This document shows positions 63,945 to 64,000 of a stretch of DNA of 64,000 nucleotides, piece by piece. Within the stretch, counting starts at the first letter, position 1, and each line of letters starts with the position of its first letter. Location: NCBI RefSeq assembly GCF_900116425.1, contig NZ_FPAS01000006.1, forward strand, positions 203,365 to 267,364, in the 5' to 3' direction. The DNA is from Lishizhenia tianjinensis. GTDB lineage: Bacteria; Bacteroidota; Bacteroidia; Flavobacteriales_D; Crocinitomicaceae. Under the pieces are notes generated by a model, which worked only from the letters and a program-made list of their open reading frames with translations, had not been told where the DNA came from and did not search any database. A program made the translations under genes and the position numbers.

Positions 63945-64000
63945 CTACAACCATCTAGGGTTAATTGTAACCTCTCTTGGTGGCGGCGGAAGTATGTAAC
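63945..64000 (-). CDS. Possible 3' end of a gene cut by the window edge
   Basis: One open frame of 18 codons ends with TAG at 63945-63947 and reads YILPPPPREVTINPRWL. It could be the C-terminus of a gene upstream of gldK. Too short to identify; the proline run and the higher GC of that stretch argue for coding, but weakly. Confidence 0.3.
   Translation of the reverse strand, partial: YILPPPPREVTINPRWL

Overview
The window looks like a low-GC chromosomal segment from a member of the Bacteroidota, most likely the order Flavobacteriales. The main evidence is a set of gliding-motility and type IX secretion (T9SS) genes: gldA, gldB, gldC, gldK, gldL, gldM and two gldN paralogs. Promoter-like sequences of the Bacteroidetes type (TTG, 17-23 bases, TAnnTTTG) are also present, together with many short exported lipoproteins with S-C lipoboxes and a GTG-started rplM. 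No tRNA, rRNA, CRISPR array, transposase, phage gene or plasmid function was recognised. Nearly everything resembles core genome.

Region by region. 1-4.3 kb (minus): a probable DUF5723 protein (cut by the window edge), a large lipoprotein and a membrane-anchored protein with a possible beta-propeller. 4.4-7.5 kb: rnhB, a small exported protein, a glycosyltransferase and yebC. 7.5-13 kb (minus): a DUF4382 lipoprotein, an operon of E1-like/rhodanese protein, histidine kinase and response regulator, and a SulP transporter. 13-18.8 kb (minus): kbl, a lipoprotein with a metzincin-like motif, an AlkD-like protein and an M1 aminopeptidase. 18.8-25.5 kb (plus): biotin carrier protein, flippase, S41 protease translationally coupled to a secreted helical protein, and a ferredoxin-NADP reductase. 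25.5-28.3 kb (minus): a small barrel protein, CvpA-like, leucine-rich-repeat protein and ribF. 28.4-34.6 kb: acyl-CoA dehydrogenase, DUF4920 lipoprotein, rsgA-dtd-MazG cluster, gldA, and two tandem tailless ssb genes. 34.9-38.6 kb (plus): transglutaminase-like protein, pentapeptide-repeat protein, small membrane protein and menB in one tight operon. 38.8-42.8 kb: nadE and unknown genes facing gldB-gldC. 42.8-48.9 kb: frr, a DUF6909-type protein with a nucleoside-phosphorylase-like C-terminus, pyrH, tsf, rpsB, rpsI, rplM. 49-57.4 kb (minus): exported protein, paaZ, a 212-bp inverted-repeat-bounded segment, metH split into two genes behind a SAM-I riboswitch, and a ferredoxin. 57.4-63.9 kb (minus): the T9SS core cluster gldK-gldL-gldM-gldN-gldN paralog.

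How the genes fit together: the gld genes encode the T9SS inner-membrane motor (GldL, GldM), the periplasmic/outer-membrane ring (GldK, GldN) and motility accessories (GldA, GldB, GldC). The ribosomal genes, tsf, pyrH, frr and rsgA are translation-linked housekeeping. The methionine genes form a SAM-responsive regulon unit.

I found no convincing wholly new system. The items most worth a second look are the two-arm inverted-repeat element, the tandem tailless SSB pair, the DUF6909 protein, the gldN duplication split by a terminator, and the architecture between the riboswitch and the split metH.
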